Source: an uncultured Collinsella sp. (lineage in GTDB: Bacteria; Actinomycetota; Coriobacteriia; Coriobacteriales; Coriobacteriaceae). From it: DNA of 7,658 bases. The DNA lies in the NCBI GenBank assembly GCA_902490445.1, contig CABUDZ010000092.1:1-7658 (forward strand). Direction: 5' to 3'. Below the pieces are notes generated by a model. The model did not search any database, was not told the origin of the DNA, and saw nothing but the letters and a program-made list of their open reading frames with translations. Below are positions 5,860-7,658 of the stretch, in pieces. The position numbers and the translations under genes were made by a program. Position 1 is the first letter of the stretch. Each line of letters opens with the position of its first letter.

Positions 5860-6456
5860 TTAGGCGCTGATGATGTGGGGCAGCGGCAGATCGTGGGCGT
5901 CGGTGGGGATGTGGTCGACGCGCTGTTCGTCAAAGGCGATGCCGACGATTTGACATACGGGCGAGAGCATGGGCAGGTAGCGGTCATAGCAGCCGCCGCC
6001 GTAGCCTAGGCGCGTGCCGGTGCGGTCGAATGCTACGAGCGGCACGACGATCATGTCGAGAGCTTCGGCAGGCACGATAGGGAAGCGGCTGCTGTCGATG
6101 TCCGTGGCCGCAAAGGCCCGCGTGGGGTGGGCGATAAACGTAGCCGCGTCCGCGTCGCCGGCAGCAACTGCCCGCATACACATGCGCTGGCCACAAGCTG
6201 CGGCGTCTGTTGCCGAGAGCATGCACGGATAGGCCACGCGCCAGCCACGTTTGGAGGCAGCTGCGGCAAACGCGGCTGAGTCGACTTCGGAACCCATCGC
6301 GGCATAGACGGCAACGGTGTGCGGCGCCGCGGCATCCAAGCGGCCCAGCAGCTCAACCAGCCGCGCACAGATATCAGCAGACTTCGCCGCCCGCAAGTCC
6401 AAATCAAGAGCATCGCGCCGAGCAATCACCGCCCGCCGCAACTCAGCCTTGTCCAT
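5860..6456 (-). CDS. 5-formyltetrahydrofolate cyclo-ligase (5,10-methenyl-THF synthetase)
   Basis: This 198-residue cytoplasmic enzyme uses ATP to convert 5-formyl-THF to 5,10-methenyl-THF, returning stored folate to one-carbon metabolism. Seen: the basic N-terminal helix MDKAELRRAVIARRDAL, with the family Lys and Arg residues that contact ATP; YAAMGSEVDS (51-60), the substrate-site strand with its conserved Glu; VPLVAFDRTGTRLGYGGGCYDRYL (138-161), the hallmark box containing the glycine-rich GYGGG-YDR motif; and a C-terminal IGIAFDEQ-like strand and HDLPLPHII. The length is normal. ATG at 6456 is preferred to a TTG nine codons upstream because GAGAGGA lies 7 nt before it and the family starts at this point. 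It is convergent with metA. Upstream it is separated from hicB by repeats, and no clear promoter was found. Confidence 0.94.
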   Translation of the reverse strand: MDKAELRRAVIARRDALDLDLRAAKSADICARLVELLGRLDAAAPHTVAVYAAMGSEVDSAAFAAAASKRGWRVAYPCMLSATDAAACGQRMCMRAVAAGDADAATFIAHPTRAFAATDIDSSRFPIVPAEALDMIVVPLVAFDRTGTRLGYGGGCYDRYLPMLSPVCQIVGIAFDEQRVDHIPTDAHDLPLPHIISA

Positions 6457-6463
6457 CCCGGCT

Positions 6464-6470
6464 TCCTCTC
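6464..6470 (-). promoter_or_regulatory. Ribosome binding site that fixes the cyclo-ligase start
   Basis: GAGAGGA on the - strand lies 7 nt before the ATG at 6456 and inside the longer TTG-started frame, favouring the shorter protein. Confidence 0.6.
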
Positions 6471-6479
6471 CCAAACCTA

Positions 6480-6518
6480 CCAAAAAGGGACAGGTTTATT
6501 TTGGCAGGTTTTATCTGG
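6480..6518. repeat. Small hairpin plus 14-bp imperfect tandem repeat upstream of the cyclo-ligase gene
   Basis: CCAAAA (6480-6485) pairs with TTTTGG (6499-6504) around a loop containing GGGACAGG. CAGGTTTATTTTGG (6491-6504) is followed at once by CAGGTTTTATCTGG (6505-6518), identical at 11 of 14 positions. GGGACAGG is the reverse complement of the CCTGTCCC in the loops of the two larger hairpin repeats nearby, suggesting one related repeat family. Confidence 0.45.
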
Positions 6519-6528
6519 GCAAATGTCG

Positions 6529-6569
6529 AAACCACCACAAAGGTGCCTGTCCCCTTTGTGGTGGTTTTG
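6529..6569 (+). repeat. 41-bp hairpin repeat, copy A
   Basis: AAACCACCACAAAGG (6529-6543) pairs perfectly with 6553-6567 around TGCCTGTCC, followed by TTTTG. It matches copy B (7266-7306) at 37 of 41 positions in the same orientation. Two of the four differences (positions 8 and 32) are a paired C-G to T-A change that keeps the stem. It lies just past the hicB stop and might help end hicAB transcription. However, its T-run is on the + strand, where no gene leads into it. Confidence 0.75.
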
Positions 6570-6584
6570 GCCCATGCGTTAACG

Positions 6585-6914
6585 CTATAACGCCGCGGCG
6601 ATTGCTTCGGTCACAAACTTATTGAGTGACTCGCCCTTCTTTGCCGCCGCCAGTGCTGCCTGCTTGTGAAGCTCGGAGCCTGTTCTCACATTGAACGAGC
6701 CCTTAAAAGCCCGCTCTGGTTCCTTGCCCTTTTCGGCACAAAACTCAAGGTAATCGTCGACGGCGTCGTGGAAGCATTGCTCCACTTCTTCAGCCTTGGA
6801 GCCTTCAAATACAATTGCGTCCCTAATGCCGGCGACCATACCTGTTAGTACATGCTGCTCGGCATCGAACTCGACTGGGGCGAAATAGCCCTTGTATGCC
6901 AAAACGTTACTCAT
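6585..6914 (-). CDS. hicB: HicB-family antitoxin
   Basis: This 109-residue antitoxin would bind and neutralise the HicA RNase and autoregulate the operon. The N-terminal part (MSNVLAYKGYFAPVEFDAEQHVLTGMVAGI, about 1-60) is the degenerate RNase H-like HicB fold with the usual helix EEVEQCFHDAVDDYLEFC. Residues 72-109 (KGSFNVRTGSELHKQAALAA, then KKGESLNKFVTEAI) look like a ribbon-helix-helix DNA-binding domain. ATG at 6914 is chosen over an in-frame ATG five codons upstream because GGAGG (6920-6924) lies 5 nt before it. It overlaps the end of hicA by 8 nt, so the pair is translationally coupled in the usual toxin-first order. The pair is less GC-rich than its neighbours: a sampled 60-base line has 32 G/C against 39 in metA. 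Confidence 0.9.
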   Translation of the reverse strand: MSNVLAYKGYFAPVEFDAEQHVLTGMVAGIRDAIVFEGSKAEEVEQCFHDAVDDYLEFCAEKGKEPERAFKGSFNVRTGSELHKQAALAAAKKGESLNKFVTEAIAAAL

Positions 6915-7170
6915 GACTGCCTCCGACATCCTGCAGAAATCGAACGATGTTTCGAATTGTCCCCGCTGTCAATTCGTCAGATGGATGAGGCGCGTGCATC
7001 ACGAACATCCTGCCATCTGAGGGCCTGTAGAAGCGAATGCGCGATCCGGATGTCTTGCCTTTGCTGTCCATTTCAAAGCCATATGAGGCCATGACTTTTA
7101 AAAAATCGGCATACCGATACGTCGAAGGGCAGCTAAACAGTTGGGCGATGAGTTTATCGGCTCGAGTCAT
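6907..7170 (-). CDS. hicA: HicA-family toxin (mRNA interferase)
   Basis: This 87-residue protein has the small dsRBD-like HicA fold, which cleaves mRNA during translation when freed from HicB. Visible are the N-terminal helix (DKLIAQLFSCP), ADFLKVMASYGFEMDSKGKTSGSRIRFYRP (21-50), MFVMHAPHPSDEL (56-67) and the closing helix TIRNIVRFLQDVG. Canonical HicA proteins carry the catalytic His in GSH or G-N-H before the third strand. Here the motif reads GSR (42-44), while His59 and His62 in MHAPHP are kept. This may be a recognised variant subfamily or a weakened toxin. ATG at 7170 has GAGG 4 nt upstream. Identity rests equally on the 8-nt overlap with hicB. Sampled lines have 26-34 G/C per 60 bases, below neighbouring genes, consistent with acquired DNA. 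Confidence 0.88.
   Translation of the reverse strand: MTRADKLIAQLFSCPSTYRYADFLKVMASYGFEMDSKGKTSGSRIRFYRPSDGRMFVMHAPHPSDELTAGTIRNIVRFLQDVGGSHE
6920..6924 (-). promoter_or_regulatory. Ribosome binding site of hicB inside hicA
   Basis: GGAGG on the - strand ends 5 nt before the ATG at 6914 and lies in the last codons of hicA. It fixes the hicB start and implies coupled translation. Confidence 0.7.
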
Positions 7171-7184
7171 CCCGCCTCACATTC

Positions 7185-7205
7185 TGCAACTATATTCTAG
7201 TTGCA
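7185..7205. promoter_or_regulatory. Inverted-repeat operator candidate of hicAB
   Basis: TGCAACTA and TAGTTGCA form perfect 8-bp arms around a 5-bp centre, starting 15 bp before the hicA ATG and overlapping the proposed -10 and transcription start. HicB-type antitoxins with a ribbon-helix-helix domain bind such inverted repeats to repress their own operon. Confidence 0.6.
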
Positions 7206-7222
7206 ATTTGGATCCGATGCAA
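7194..7222 (-). promoter_or_regulatory. Promoter of hicAB
   Basis: On the - strand TTGCAT (7217-7222) is followed by 17 bp and TAGAAT (7194-7199, 5 of 6 to the -10 consensus). The -35 matches only its TTG. The start of transcription would be near 7187, inside the inverted repeat. Confidence 0.45.
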
Positions 7223-7233
7223 TCACCCATACT

Positions 7234-7258
7234 ATAGAACATGTGTACGTATAGAACA
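7234..7258 (+). repeat. Two ATAGAACA octamers upstream of hicAB
   Basis: ATAGAACA at 7234-7241 and 7251-7258, 17 bp apart, repeats the octamer that builds the operator-like repeats upstream of the deglycase gene. It lies upstream of the hicAB -35 and may be a second site for the same regulator. Confidence 0.45.
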
Positions 7259-7265
7259 AGTGTTC

Positions 7266-7306
7266 GAACCACTACAAAGGGGCCTGTCCCCTTTGTAGTG
7301 GTTTTG
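7266..7306 (+). repeat. 41-bp hairpin repeat, copy B
   Basis: AACCACTACAAAGGGG (7267-7282) pairs perfectly over 16 bp with 7288-7303 around CCTGT, followed by TTTTG. It is a direct copy of 6529-6569 (37 of 41). Together the copies bracket hicAB. On the - strand, where the peptidase gene ends 10 nt away, no T-run follows, so it is not a clear terminator for that gene. Confidence 0.75.
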
Positions 7307-7316
7307 CTTGCTGTGG

Positions 7317-7658
7317 TTAGGCGAGCAGGTCGACTATGTTGAAGTTGGCGTTGCTCTTGGCGATGACGTCACGGCCGCCAAAGACGCAGGTCGGTGACTC
7401 GGTCGCGATACGCGTCACGTCGGCGCCGAGCGAGCGCAGCTCAGCGGGCGTGGCGGCGAGCATCTGGGCGCGGCGCTTCTCGCGCGCATGCGGATCGAGT
7501 CCGGCCAGGTAGGTCGTGTTGCGCCGCTTGGTGAGCGCGTAGGGCTTCACCGGTGCGTCCATGCCGCTCACGCAGCTCACAATAAAGCCCTCAAAGGCGG
7601 CCTCGTCGGGCTCAAAGCTGCCGAGCCATTCGCCTGCGCGCGCCACGCGCTCAATCGA
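7317..7658 (-). CDS. Zinc metallopeptidase family M16C (presequence protease-like), C-terminal fragment
   Basis: Only the last 113 residues are visible; the frame runs off the right edge, so the internal GTG near 7646 is not a start. M16C proteases (PreP/Cym1 type, about 1000 residues) form a clamshell of two halves and degrade peptides; the zinc motif HxxEH lies in the missing N-terminal half. The visible part has the pattern of the M16C C-terminal half: a VSGMDAPVKPYALTKRRNTTYLAGL stretch, which in PreP-like proteins reads roughly IG-D-P-KG---YL-G, then HAREKRRAQMLAATPAELRSLG and a final strand TCVFGGRDVIAKS. The family call rests on recalled similarity of this segment, with no catalytic residues visible. 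No signal peptide can be assessed. It precedes hicAB on the same strand, but copy B of the hairpin repeat and a separate hicAB promoter lie between. Confidence 0.72.
   Translation of the reverse strand, partial: SIERVARAGEWLGSFEPDEAAFEGFIVSCVSGMDAPVKPYALTKRRNTTYLAGLDPHAREKRRAQMLAATPAELRSLGADVTRIATESPTCVFGGRDVIAKSNANFNIVDLLA

Noticed and set aside
6457..6483. Nine-codon extension of the cyclo-ligase from a TTG
   Set aside because: The ATG at 6456 has a well-spaced ribosome site and matches the usual family start; the extension contains that ribosome site.

Overview
The window looks like a piece of a high-GC actinobacterial chromosome, most probably from a gut Coriobacteriia of the Collinsella type. 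This is inferred from protein style, strong G/C-ending codon bias, the gene set and the dispersed hairpin repeats; no database was searched. It reads mostly as core metabolism, with one small accessory cassette and several unusual intergenic structures.

Layout, left to right. (1) A 5'-truncated recQ helicase on the + strand is followed after 2 nt by a GntR/UTRA transcription regulator. (2) A dense 144-bp control region then leads into a SIS-domain sugar-phosphate deglycase of the FrlB/FraB type. This region holds two identical 17-bp repeats flanking an extended -10 promoter, a palindrome over the -35, and a 12-bp hairpin at the predicted transcript 5' end. The regulator probably controls the deglycase gene, which ends at its own terminator. 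(3) A 378-bp gap holds a 182-bp imperfect inverted repeat and a strong terminator facing the other way. (4) On the - strand lies an L-lactate/L-2-hydroxyisocaproate dehydrogenase, divergent from (5) metA on the + strand. MetA carries Glu111, the residue associated with acetyl-CoA use. (6) Convergent to metA, on the - strand, is 5-formyltetrahydrofolate cyclo-ligase. (7) A hicA-hicB toxin-antitoxin pair on the - strand lies between two direct copies of a 41-bp hairpin repeat. (8) The right edge holds the 3' end of a large M16C (presequence protease-like) metallopeptidase on the - strand.

Functional links: metA (methionine branch) and the folate cyclo-ligase both touch one-carbon/methionine metabolism but are convergent and not one operon. 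The deglycase would turn a phosphorylated Amadori compound into glucose-6-phosphate, and the dehydrogenase would reoxidise NADH during fermentation. Both fit a gut fermenter, but no transporter or kinase for the deglycase is present here.

The least explained items are the repeat-rich gntR-deglycase promoter, whose ATAGAACA octamer recurs upstream of hicA; the 182-bp inverted repeat; and the repeat-bracketed hicAB cassette.
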